From Liolophura sinensis (taxonomy: Eukaryota > Mollusca > Polyplacophora > Chitonida > Chitonidae), in contig NC_088299.1 in assembly GCF_032854445.1 (NCBI RefSeq), positions 2,333,001-2,397,000 on the forward strand: 64,000 nucleotides of DNA, in the 5' to 3' direction. The notes below the pieces were generated by a model. That model was given only the letters and a program-made list of their open reading frames with translations, was not told where the DNA came from and searched no databases. Position 1 is the first letter of the stretch, and each line of letters begins with the position of its first letter. The position numbers and the translations under genes were made by a program. Below are positions 1 to 11,954 of the stretch, in pieces.

Positions 1-170
1 ACGTAATTTCGCTGTTACCAGTTACTGAGCGGGTAATAAGCATTGATTTTATCCCCTGAGCCCCCCTCCCCCCCCCAAAAAAAACCTTACCAAAACCGTG
101 TGGTAATACTATCATACAGGTATACTTCCTAATAATTTAACAGTTTTTCTGAATTAATCATGAGGAGTTG
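1..170 (+). repeat. W repeat, copy 1 (direct repeat of 2645-2790)
   Basis: The stretch shares ordered blocks with 2645-2790. Both have a TTACTGAG/CTACTGAG block followed by GGGT(A/G)ATAAGC and CCCTGAG, and then GTGGTAATACTA. The spacing is about 2.64 kb. A poly-C and poly-A run (about 61-85) in copy 1 replaces a shorter A-rich run in copy 2. No coding content was recognised. It may be the edge of a larger duplication that begins outside the window. Confidence 0.6.
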
Positions 171-2640
171 GCATGGCTTTTTACTTAAAGTGTTAAAAAG
201 CTGTTAATGGATAAAGCTTTGTTTCACTGCAGGCACCAAAATTGTTAGTTCTTTTTGCCTGAACCATTGCTTGTAAACTAAGCAAAACAGACCAGATTCA
301 GATTCTGAAAATTACAACGCTCACGAAATCGGAAGTCCAGGGGAAATGTGCATGCAGCGTAGAGATGGACAGTGATATTACACCAGTTCCGTTCTTACGA
401 CCCCTGTGGATATCTCCGAGTCCGTAATGCTCGGGATGTGATTGAAAAGCAAACCATTATCCATGACGTGGGTGCTCAAAGGTACATGACATGTGTTTTC
501 ATAGAACCACTTTATCGTGGCGTAAAGCAAATTCTGATCGTTTACTTTGGTTCTTCTAGCCCTTGCACTTTTCTTTAAACGGAAAATGCAGCGTTTTATA
601 TCCCTTTGTTGAACACTTCATGACACTCGTAACAGCAAAACCATCGTATCAGCTGTAATTCATTCACGCCCTGTGAGCTGTAAACTGATTACTGAATAAC
701 TGCAACATGGCCTCGCATAGACGATCAGAGCAACAGAACCAGTGTTTGGCCTCACGTGCAATATTCATGGCTCTTCATATGAAGGATCAAATTATTCATA
801 TACACCTGGGAGAGGTTACGTAACCATTATGTAACATACATGTAAACGCATTTGTCTTTTTATGGTATTAAAGTCAACAGCTTATTGTCACCAAGGCTCC
901 AAGAACAGTACACCGATATGTGTGTAAAATATTCATGAGTAAAGATGGAATTATAATGCATTCATTTTATTTCACCTGTGGATATAAATATACATCCAGT
1001 AAAATCGCTACATTTTAATGCTTTAAATTTAAAAAAAAAAACGAAAGGAAATAAGGTGCCTTAACTTGACAAGGTTTTAACAAGTTCAGCTCTTAGGTCC
1101 TAGCGTAACATTACTCTTGAAGTCGTGACTCCAATAAGATGGCTCTACGATAATTGACACATGCTTACTGGACTGATCCTGTTTGTATTTCATCAGATGT
1201 TGAATTTTATTTCCTACGTGTAATGAATAGCTTGGTTGTTGTTGTTTTTTTTATGACCACCCCCATTGGCTACTTACTCTCTCTGAGCTCTATTGTGGTA
1301 TGTTCTTTTGTATGAAAGTAGATTTATCTTTCTCCCACCCACACCCACCATGTTGTTAGTGAATCGAATTATTTGGTGGGAGACAAGCAACCTTCAACAA
1401 ATGCTGGATTACGCTAACAGCCACTCGGATCACTTATTACCATAATGTAAGCATTATGTTGAAAATGTTAAATACCAATACAAGTGCGAAAATCTTACCA
1501 AAAAAAAAAAAAAACAACAAAAAAACAAAGCTGTTCAGAGAACCTGATCATTACACAAACACACAACTTTAGATCTTTACACCACAAATAAAAAGACCAG
1601 CAAGCAAACGCCGTAAACAGTCTGGGTTATTCTTGTGACTGACGGTAGCTACAATCGAGACCTGACAGGTTTCCACGTTGTACGATTGGCTGTCATCGAG
1701 ACTCATATAATACCATCCTGTGACAGTCTCACATCTGGTACAACATCCCATATATCATAACGCTGACGGCTGTGAATTACTGTTGGTCAGAACAAAAAGT
1801 GTTAACCGCCTGAGACGATGAAATGCATATCAAAACGGTCTTATAAAAACGTGGTAATTGGCCGAGCTTCCCTTACACATTTCTCGAGGAAAGGAAACAT
1901 AAACATCTACGTGAACCTGAACTGGTGAGAGACCAGTGTTAACCTTTTGTAAATCTCCATGGTGATCGGGTTTTGAACATATTCATTACCAGATAGAATA
2001 ACAACGTAAAATGAAACTGTATTTCATCGGTTACGTGTGACCATTTGCCAGCAGTTACGTCATCGTCAATGCACTTGTTCTACTTTCTATCCTGAAGTCG
2101 TTCATAAACATATTTCCGAAAAGTAATGTAGCAAACTCTTCATCTTACTTCATGCGCAAGTTTTCTATGAATGAGCATTACACTGTAAAAAAAACCCAAA
2201 CCTTCCGTGTTCAGATTTTGCTTTCTCCAAAAAAAAAAAGATTTCAAGTTTGCCGAGGCATGAGTTTTTACAGCTAGTAATCTGTGTGTAGTCAGGATCA
2301 AGTGAAATGTCAATAAACCACAATATTACTAATTTGAAGAAAAATCCATATATACTCAGCTCTTTGAAACATAGCAGGGCAAAGGGTTACAGCTGTCACA
2401 TATTACTGCTGCAGGATTAATAGAGATTATTTTTTTTTCATTCGGATATATTGTTGCATTCTTCAAACATTTTACCGAATGGTCGGGAGATAAAAGGCCT
2501 CAGATAAATGGCGAGTCTCACATTAGAGATCATTTTAACAAATATCTGCGCATTTTAAGGATCTAAGGAGCAATTCGTCTCCTGATGGATTACCATATTT
2601 ATGTCCTTAAAACAGATTGTATCAAATTATACTACTTATA
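171..2640. other. AT-rich non-coding stretch, nothing recognised
   Basis: There are only short ORFs without family signatures, several poly-A and poly-T runs (for example near 1030, 1500 and 2230), and no tRNA, transposon ends or minisatellite that I could see. It could be intronic or intergenic. Confidence 0.5.
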
Positions 2641-2644
2641 TTGC

Positions 2645-2790
2645 AGGCAATTGCTCGGCTACTAGCTACTGAGTGGGTGATAAGCGTGGTTTTACTCCCT
2701 GAGGTAAAAAAACACACCACAACCATGTGGTAATACTACAGGCACAAGTCCTCACAACTAAATATCAGTTCTCCCTGTCAAAGTGATTGA
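2645..2790 (+). repeat. W repeat, copy 2
   Basis: Diverged direct copy of the first 170 bases. Shared blocks, in order, are CTACTGAGTGGGTGATAAGC, CCCTGAG and TGTGGTAATACTA. See copy 1. Confidence 0.6.
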
Positions 2791-3144
2791 TGGCCTTTTC
2801 AGTATTTAATACATTTCTCCTTGACGCGGTCACAAGGTAGTGGAATCCCTATAAAGATGCCAGCACATCGTCATTGGAATTTGCGGAAAATTCGCCAGGC
2901 AGCAGATGAGAGATTTTAATGATGATAGCCTATAGAAAAATGTGTACTGTACATTCATGTAGACTTTATTTTAAGTGATGACATTCAACAGTGCAGTCAA
3001 ATTTAAGCTTAGTTAAACCCTCATATAAGTCTCCTCTTAACGTTACACATTTTACAATTATCCCGGGTTCAACCATCTAACTGGACACACTATTTTCTCC
3101 TTCTTAACACGCACCAATAAACGAAATCAAATCACATTTTCTTA

Positions 3145-3450
3145 ATTGTTACTGATGATCTCACTATGAAAAGAAAACCTGTTGAAAGAAGAATGAGAGG
3201 CACAGAAATCTCGTACAGTTCCTTTCCCCGCTTTGGTTAATTTGTCACTGACAACCAGAAGGAGACGATTATGGAGAATTATGGATTATGGAGAATACTG
3301 TAATGGCATTGTGTTACTGTTCTAGAGACCAAGATCATTGGTCTTAAGTACACCTGCTCTAAGATAAACGAGGAGCCTATCACAGGCCGATTACAACTAG
3401 TTTGCAGACTTCGAGGAGCCTAATTGATGTAAATAGATGATAACAAAAAC
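3145..3450 (+). repeat. V unit, 3' fragment (V0)
   Basis: This contains the right-hand end of the V unit in the same order as at 9170-9500, 13935-14250 and 24300-24620: GATCTCA, TTCCTTTCC(C/T)CG, TTTGGTTAAT, GGCATTGTGTTACT and GACCAAGAT.ATTGGTCTTAAG. It is the leftmost copy seen and has lost the rest of the unit. Confidence 0.6.
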
Positions 3451-4540
3451 TTTTCCCTCTATATTTGTAAGCATATCTGAAGTATTTTGTAGTCTTACAG
3501 GTTTTTTCCAAGCTTTCAGTACTCAAAGCATCAAAGTTGACACTGGAGATGTTTTATACATATCACGTTTCCCTTTTCCCACCAAATGCAAATATTTACG
3601 CTAAATGTCCGCATGGCTGATAGTTCAAATACATGCGTATTGTTTTTACTTGTCTTAGGCCTACTGGTTCATTCGTTATCAACGTACATGTACGTTTTAC
3701 TTGGAATTGTCGCCAAGTAATTTTGGCTTGAAACCAACTTGGTCAATGATGAATTCATGAATTCTACAGGAAAACTACATATTAAAACGCTTTACCAACT
3801 ATTCATTGGCCGGCACAACAATGCAGCATTTTGAAAAAAAGTTCTAGCACATGGTGTTATTTTTTTTCATCATTGTTAGAGTGCGTCTATGGATCGGAAC
3901 CTCATCTGCGATATGCACACTGTTTATTTCACAAAAAACTTTCTCCGTGCCAGTAGTCACATTTTGAGAATAAGCCAGATCAATTTTTGGTCAATTGTTG
4001 TCTTACATTTTAACCGCGAAGGTCGATCTGGAGCCTATCTGGGTGCATATTTACATGGTCTTCCTTATGCATAGAAAAACACAGTGGGTTACATGGCACT
4101 GTCCAGTTATTCGCAAATAATGTGACAATTACACAACATGATACATTTATGGGTAGAAACAGAAAACAACGGCTTTACGTCGAACTTGTTAGAATACAGA
4201 TATCGATCTCGAATTACTATTGTAATCAGAACCTGTATCAACGGAAAAGATGCACCACAGTGCTCAAAGAGACAAAGAGTCTTTACGAAAGCAAAATAGA
4301 CATCTATGGTAATGCAGAAACAATGGACTGGCCGTTAGATGACCAGTGTCCTATTTTCTACACCAATGGGTTTTCTGTATGTGAGATTTACCGAAGAGCA
4401 TTGAATACTTTACTGCACCATTATAACTGACAACTTGCTGGGTCTGTCTCGCAAAGCACATTCAGTACTGAGTATGATCAAGTCTGATCTCAATGACTAA
4501 TTCGGATCATTCCTCGCTACGTGGAGCTCAGTCTCAGATA
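3451..4540. other. Non-coding stretch with two perfect short palindromes
   Basis: A 16 bp perfect palindrome (AACGTACATGTACGTT) lies at 3681-3696 and a 14 bp one (GAATTCATGAATTC) at 3751-3764. A 102-codon ORF at 4122-4430 on the + strand has no motif I recognise and no paralogous counterpart, so I do not call it a gene. Confidence 0.45.
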
Positions 4541-4558
4541 AATTTCTGACCTCCCTAT

Positions 4559-4950
4559 AATCAGCCAGAACACGTACTGTCCGCCCCATAGTCAATCAGA
4601 CCAAATACTGACTGCCCCATAGTCAGTGAAACCACGTACTGGCTGCCCCATAATCAGCCAGACCATGTACTGTCCGCCCCATAGTCATTCAGACCAAATA
4701 CTGACTGTCCCATAGTCAGTGAAACCACGGACTGGCTGCCCCATAATCAGCCAGACCACGTCCTGATCGCTCCATAGTCACTCATAGTCACCCCATCCTT
4801 TGTACTGGCCGCCTCACAGTCAGTCAGACCAAGTACTGGCCGCCCCAAAATTAGTCACGCAAAGTGTTGGCTGCTCATGATCAGTTAGACGATGCACTGG
4901 CCGCTACATTGTCAGTCAGAAAAAGGTACTGACCGCCCCATAGTCAGTAC
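4559..4950 (+). repeat. 31-bp minisatellite, about 12 units
   Basis: The unit is about 31 bp and follows the pattern CAGACCA.GTACTG.C.GCCCCATAGTCAGT. In the left half the units form a three-unit higher-order block (about 93 bp) that recurs: types ending in TACTGTCCGCCCCATAGT, TACTGACTGCCCCATAGT and ACTGGCTGCCCCATAATC occur in that order twice. The right part (4770-4950) is more degraded. It lies just left of V1. Confidence 0.85.
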
Positions 4951-5449
4951 CCCGCCAAGGATTTCTAGAAGAGTTTAACTTCTGAGGTGTAAATAAGTTT
5001 CAGTTTGCGTTCGTTTGCTTAAGTGATTAGTAAACAAGTGCGTGAACCAACAGATGTCAGGGCTACTTCAGTTATTTCTGGACCTTAGCCGAAAGCACGA
5101 GGTTGACAACACATCGTGCATTTCCCAAAAGGAGTAATTCACATAAATGTGGTGCAAAAACTCTAGGCCAGTACATTATGTTGCTGAAATAATGTTACAG
5201 ACGTATGTCAGTATATTTCTTAGTATGATATACCGACCCGTATCTCCCTAATTAAATTTTAGCCATATATGGAGTGTTGACAGGGCTATGTTTGGTTGTT
5301 TGCTAATTTATAACTAATACGAAAGAACAGAAGACACATGTTCAGATCTTCACTTTAACCTTCGCCTGTGTCATCACCGACAAGACTCATTGCACACCAC
5401 CTTGCGCGCAAAGGGTATGTGTACCCTTTAAACACGGCTCTCATCTCAT

Positions 5450-8400
5450 GACTCAAGATAACTGTATCTCCGGAGTCCTTTATAAACTGCAATTACCCAG
5501 ATTCTGATCTCGTCCAATTACATCTCAACAAAATACACCTCAGCTCGTTCTGTTTAAAACCAGTTGACTGTTTCTAGGGCGTTTAAGCAGATTGGATGGG
5601 CGTACGCTACTCCTGCGGTGCCATCTTCTGCTTAAGAAGAATTAGAGGCGACTAAGAATCTTCATGTTGGTATCAGTAATGGAATCGCGCTGAAGTGCCG
5701 GTGGGTAAAATGTGCGAGTGGAGGGGGTGCGGAGGGTGCTATGATAGGGGCGGGGAGGGTGGTGGTTGCCGTTGTTTACGTCGTCAAAGTTAATGGGTAT
5801 ATCGTTATACAATACTCTTTGGTGAGATCGTTTTTATGGCTTTGCTTTGGACAGGTGTTCTTCTTGTCACTGATGTGGAGGTGATGTTCATACAGGTGGG
5901 CTCTAACGTTTGTCAGAACAACAGAATCTGTGACAAAAGGTAAAAGTACAAAAGCTGTTAATAGTGACAGGCCTGTTTCCACAACATTGATTTTATTGTT
6001 TTTTTTCTTTTGGATAACCTCGTCGATAATAAGCAACTCTTTTTACCGGTAAAGGAAGAATACCACTCAGCAAACGATGTGTTTTTGAATAAAAAATATT
6101 AGAGTTACTCTTCCAGACTGAATTTCTCTAATATTTTAGAATTTTCGTCTCATGTGTGTTTCCAATTTTCTATTTTCAGGACGCAAAGAATGACATTTAT
6201 GCAAATATAGTCATGCATAGCATAGAATACAGCATAACACCTTTCCTTATTGTAACCAGCTGTTGCAATTTTTCTTTTTTTTTTTTGGTAAGAAAATAAG
6301 ACTTAAACGCAAAGTTATCTTGGTAAAAAAGTATCTTTTCGTACCAAACACAAATGATATTCACGATGAAACAAACTGTAGCAGCCATAAAGCTTTTTGA
6401 AGATTTCTGTATAACCGCACAGTTGCAGAATCGATCACCACCCGGCTGCTAATATGTTTCGGAAATCCAAACAAACCTTGAGCCTCACCTAAACAAGATT
6501 TAAACTTAAAAGTTAAAAGATGAACAAGATCTACAATAAGTAAACGGAAAGAGCAAGTTTTGGGGAATAGCTTTGGACGTACTTTGCTTAGAATTGGCCC
6601 ACGAACGCCTTTGGTTCCTCGCCACACTCTTCAGTAATTAAGGCTGGAAACCATAAATCTTTGGACTATTTAGACCCATTGATTACAGCTTGTCAGACAG
6701 CGGCTTTACCTCAGACGATTGCATGAGCACTGAGGGCGGGAACTCATCTGCTTTGTTTTGTCTGATCAACTACTGTGGACGGGCAGACGTGACGAAATTT
6801 ACACCCACAGGAAAACTGTTTGTTTATTGACACACTCTCTAGACTGACGTATGACCAGTAATTTTGTTGTCTGTTCTCTTCGCCATATTGATTACTTAGA
6901 CATCGCCGCCGTGAGTAACCTTTTCCCATCTGTTTATATGACACAAAAAATTTCCATGTGGCCATTTCCGATAAAGCAATTAATGGAAAAGGATAAAAAC
7001 ACTGGAGTTTTCAGTCCGGTAACTGGCTTTCGTGAAAATGAGTTGTCATCAAATACCAAAGGCGTTTATCAGTATATAAACTCATGGCGCACACATCAAC
7101 TCTCTGGCTGTGCTTCCTTTGACCCCAGACGGTGTCGTCAAGAGAGCCTTTGCTATACATCTGTATCATGTCGAGTCCATTCAGTAATTGCTTATTTCAG
7201 AAAAAATAATTTGCACACCATTCTTTTGCCGAGTAGCTTTTATCAACTGTAAACGATCCATGAAACAGCAGGAACATAACTGCAGGAGTGGGAACTCTGT
7301 TCAGATTCATCACAGCGGTTTGTGATCTCAAACATTCAGATTGTCAATGATCTTGGAGTTTCGACTAGCCTTGCTTTTGTCATGGGCTGTCTCAGATGGC
7401 GTCAGACCAGTTAGGTAGATAATACGGGAGACTAATTGTCAGCAACGTGACCAGCTGAGGTGGTTACCACCCCTTCCGCATGATTTTCTCCCCTCAGAAA
7501 CATGACTGCCTTCTTATATAGGCCTATCGAATATTCTTGGCAACGACGTAAAGTGTGCATGAGTCAAATAAACAAATAAATAAATATACAAAATTAAGAC
7601 TGATGTTCTGGTGCACATAATACTTTATGTTTGTCAAATTCTTTTTTTTTCTGTCTTTTTCATATTAACTAATTATAAGGTTAAAGCTTTAACGAAGTAG
7701 CATTGAAAAGAAAAATTCTGTTGAAGTTACTCAAGACTGTTATATCCTGTCCAGAATGCTTTTATCTCCCTATTCATAATACATAAGGCACTGTCTACCA
7801 TCTGCCGGCTCTCACGATATATCATGCCCAAACCCACAATCCACCAGGTCAATGAGTGAAGTGTTCCCAGATAGACCAACCAGATCTAATCCTCGAATGT
7901 ATGCTAAATGATGTGACAAAGGACGACAATGAATGTGTGCACGAAGTATACAACCACTATAAAGCGAGATTAGCTTGTCATGAAAGGACTACCCTGGCAG
8001 TTTATATGACAGAATTTCCGGGGAAAACTTTAGCCACCTGCCGATAGATATATACTTTTTTGTTCATACAACAGATCGAGAGAGGGCTACACAGTGATAA
8101 TCAATCCGATGAATTTATTTAAACATACGTTTTCAATACATTTATTAAAATTATCCTTGTGCTGATTCCGTTCAATTCCCAGCCCTTGATATGCACCTTA
8201 ATGCTTTGTTATAGGACACACCGATATAACATTACCAATTAAGTCTATATGTATTTGGGGAAAAAAAGAGATTTAAGTCATCATTTGATTTGTTTGTCTC
8301 CTGTTAACATAGCCACAAGTTGTCCTTTGGAATAAAATGTTCGGGACAAAAATTAGTTTTACTTATAATTAAATGGTAAGTAAAGTAAAGCTGTCAGCTT

Positions 8401-9640
8401 GCAAGGAGGCCGCGAAAACATTAAATACACTGGGCATGAGCCACAGCACGAGCTTTCAAAGTTAAATATAGTATCCGTCGAGTGCGTTTTATTTTATTTA
8501 TACAGCACTCTATGGATTTAATGAACATACATGCTTATAGTACCGGTCATGCTCAGGTTAAGAGAAATTAGATACATTCATGTCAGCTATGAAACACCAT
8601 GTTCTTGAACACTTTTTCCATGTTTGCCAACATCTTGAGTGTTCCATGTTGATTTCTTCCTTGTTACAAAATTGCGGATTTGCTAAAATTTAAAGTGGAT
8701 ATAATTTTCATATAAATTCGTATTATTTTCCAAAACGACATTCAACATGTTGTCTTTTGTCGAAATATGTATTCCAGTAGCAGTTGGACTGCAACTGATC
8801 ATATACCTTATGTGGCGATCACAGTCAGCACGATGAATATACGGTCCCTAATCCGGTGTTAAGCGGAGTTAAACAGAGGTATGAAATATTCCGATTAAAA
8901 TATTAAATTCCTCCACACCTTCTAAGACTTTTAAACAACAAATGGCGTATTGAAGATGGTATATAATGTATGGATAGATAATCAACACAGGTAATTAAAT
9001 TACGTAGTAAAATGTTTGCAGCTTAAATCTAAATAATATCACTGTGGTAATAAAAAGGAACATGACCAATGTTATAGCGGCCTTAACTGTCAATACACTG
9101 TCAAACAAATAGAAAATCTATGTTCTTAACGCTTTCCTGAAAACGACGCATCGACCAAATTAGGTTTCCCCATGGACGAATCTGTTAACCGCAAGTAATG
9201 ACTTCGGTAGTTGGGGGAAGAAGAAATAGAAAATATCTGTAAAATTCCGTACTTCGTTTTCGTTAATATGCGATACAACAATAAAGACAAGCACTGACAA
9301 CCAACACACAATGGTAGTTTTCAGCGTTTAATCTGTATTTTGAAAGATTGAATTCATCTGAGCGAAATGCCAAAATGGGATTGTGCTGCTACACTGGGGA
9401 CTAAGATTACTGGTCTTAAGTCTACTTCTGCCTACATCAAAGAGGTCCCGTCGATAACTAAGCTGGCAGATTTCCTGTCGGGGAGACGAACAGGTGTAAA
9501 AAGATCAAACCTGAAAGCGTCTGACAAGGAGAACCAAGTGAACCAGGAATTTCAATAGAAAGCTGATGCGGATATAAAACCCTCCATGGACACTTCAAAG
9601 AGCTCCAGACAATGGATATCGTCTGTGTCGATATTGTCGC
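5450..9640 (+). repeat. V unit, copy V1
   Basis: This is the longest V copy. Landmarks in order: TCCAATTACATCTC near 5513, CGTTTAAGC.GATTGGATGGG near 5580, a G-rich patch at 5714-5765, CCATTGATTACAG near 6676, ACCAGTAATTTTGTTGTCT near 6854, GTCCATTCAGTAATTGCTTATTT near 7173 (same landmark in V2, V3 and V5), TATCTCCCTATTCATAAT near 7765, GATTCCGTTCAATT near 8164, and GGGGACTAAGATTACTGGTC near 9397. The same order recurs in V2, V4 and V5. Open frames inside it (for example 6851-7252, 7856-8047 and 9367-9558) are interrupted in the paralogues, so I treat the unit as non-coding. Confidence 0.8.
7452..7594 (+). mobile_element. SINE C remnant in V1
   Basis: This has a diverged SINE 3' end: GAATATTCTTGG followed by ACGACGTAAA, GAGTCAAATAAA and an (AAAT)n tail. 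It lies between the same two V landmarks as the SINE C copies in V2, V3 and V5, which points to a single insertion that predates the array. Confidence 0.55.
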
Positions 9641-9972
9641 AAATACATGGGCGTATTTGTGCCCATGGCAAGTAACAAATTACTTACGTACTTGTAAGTA
9701 TTGGTACATTTAGTATATTGTGGTGTAACGCGTTTCCCAAACCCTTGGTATGCAAAGCATCAAGGGCTGATCATGTATGCGGTATATGCATAGAAGATTT
9801 TCTTTTTGACAATAAAATCATGCATTTATCCTATATACCCACAGGATGAACATGTATGTTCCAAGTTTATAAGCTTTTTATTTTACTTGCCTTCGAAATT
9901 GCAAAGAACAACGACTTGGTTCTCGACATACAGAATTGTTTCAACTCAATGCACAAGACACTCATTTGTGCG

Positions 9973-10070
9973 CTCCGCCCGGTTTCCTCCCACCATAATG
10001 TTGGCCGCCGTCGTATAAGTAAAATATTCTTGAGTACGGCGTGAAACACCAATCAAGTAAATAAATAAAT
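9973..10070 (+). mobile_element. SINE A, 5'-truncated copy
   Basis: This is the 3' half of SINE A: CCCGGTTTCCTCCCACCATAA, then TGGCCGCCGTCGTATAAGT, AAATATTCTTGAGTACGGC, ACACCAATCAA and an (AAAT)n tail. The tRNA-like head is absent. It sits at the V1/V2 boundary. Confidence 0.9.
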
Positions 10071-10722
10071 CAATTGTGCGAGTAACCAGCAAACAAATCC
10101 GTGTTTCAAGAGAGGATGGCAAGGTTTCTTAAAGAGTGTCTTTAACAGACAGGAGGTGTAAAACTAAAACAAAAAACATTCATAAAACAATTATGGCGTG
10201 CAGTAGTACTTGGAGATAAAGACTTAATATTACGTTATGTTGTCATAAAGTTATTGTCGTGTGCCAGTCGTTTTAAAAAGCACGATCCACTTCCATCCTA
10301 ATTGCCCCACCCACATATTCCCATTTATTAATTGGCATCTGCTAAGGAACGCCCGTTTCTTCAGATATATCAATAGCGATAAGATCCACTTCACACAATG
10401 TTGCGTGTGGAAGGAAATATTCCCAAATCCCTTTTTCTTTGGGGGAGTTTCCGACATCTTAGCACATGGATCTGCCACACAATAAACCAGGCTCTGATTT
10501 TGTCCAATTACATCTCGAGCGATTGGTCCATCGGTTACTTCTGTGAAATACACCTCAAATCGTTCTGTTTAAAAGCATTTAAATGTTTCTAGGACGTTTA
10601 AGCTGATTGGATGGGTGTACTTTATAGCTGTAGCATCTCCAGTCAGAAACCATCTTCTGTGTGAGAAGAATTACGCGTGACTGAGAATCTCTCTCCTGGG
10701 TGGTAAGCGGTGCGAGGAGAAA

Positions 10723-10746
10723 GGGGGGGGGGGGGTTGGGGGGGGG
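10723..10746 (+). repeat. Poly-G tract, quadruplex-prone
   Basis: Two G runs separated by TT. The paralogous place in V1 (5714-5765) is also G-rich, with GGGGG, GGGG and GGGAGGG runs, so the G-richness predates the duplication and the long homopolymer is a local expansion. Confidence 0.8.
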
Positions 10747-11839
10747 CGATAACGTTATACAATGCTTATCTTTATGCGTTGCTGTGGACAGGTGCTCTTG
10801 TTGTCAGTGATGCGGAATGTCTGTTTTGGCCTTGGCGTTTGTCAGAAGATCGATAGAAGTTGTTTTATCAAACAGAAAGTACAAATAGCAATTTTATTGA
10901 CACATTTTTTTCCACAGCCGCTAGGGACGTAATTTACACTCAGGGAGAAAGACCTATTTGTTTATCGATTGACTCTTAAGACTAAAGTATAACCAGTACA
11001 TTTGTTTTCTCGTTAATTCTCGAAATTTTGCCACCAGGAATAGATTTCCCCATCCATTTATACGACAAAGAACCTCTTTTCACACAAGATAAAAAAAGAA
11101 AAAATTCAGTGCCACAACTGTTTTTGATTAAAGCGTGTAGAAATACTTCAGATCAGAAAAGCTTTAATCAAAATAAACGCTCGTCAGGTAAACATCAATG
11201 CTCTGCTGACACTCACCGTGATCACAGTCAATGGGTGTATAGTATATCTATATAATGTTTAGTCCATTCAGTAATTGCTTATTTTGGAATACTAACTGAC
11301 TCAACACTCAAGTTATCCCCACATTTTGTGAGCTGTAAACCATGGATAATACAAGTTGAGAAGAGAAAATGACTTTAGGGATGAAACCTAAAGGTGATCA
11401 AAGAGAATTCTAATTTCAAAACTGTCTCTGCGGCTTGTACCATCCCAAACATGTAGATGGGACGAGGATGGGGACCGTCATTAACCTATGGACATTGGCT
11501 CGCCAAGTTTTCTAATGGCCATACCACGTACATCCCAGCTACCACATTGTATGCTTTCTTCACATCGCTTCCACACCGTTAAAACTCAAACATACATCGA
11601 TGCCACATCAAGCAAGCTTTGTGCAGAAATTTACAACACCGTCAAAAAAAAAAAAAACAAACAAACAAACAAAAAAACACACACAAAAATGCTGTTTTAC
11701 CTTTATTCTATCAATACCTGATGTATATACCCTCCCTTTAATGGAAATACCCTCAGCATGAACCCAACGGACATCTAAAGCAATTTTATTAAATGATGCT
11801 GATTATACACGTAGTTTCGCGCAAGAGAAGTCGTGAGGC

Positions 11840-11954
11840 AATGCTTTAGTCGTAAAAGTCCAATCAGAAACATAACCGGTGTCATTTTTTGTTACATATT
11901 TTTTTCTAACGGCGTAAAATGTGCAACAGTCAAATAAGTAAATAGATAAATATA
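11840..11954 (+). mobile_element. SINE C remnant in V2
   Basis: AACGGCGTAAAATGTGCAAC is followed by AGTCAAATAAGTAAATAG and a degraded (AAAT)n tail. It sits at the position homologous to the remnant in V1 at 7.5 kb. Confidence 0.5.

Noticed and set aside
4122-4430. 102-codon ORF on the + strand
   Set aside because: No motif, no paralogue and no splice or promoter context. Length is within chance for AT-rich DNA of this size.
6851-7252. 133-codon ORF in V1
   Set aside because: The same stretch in V2, V3, V4 and V5 does not keep the frame, and no domain is recognisable.
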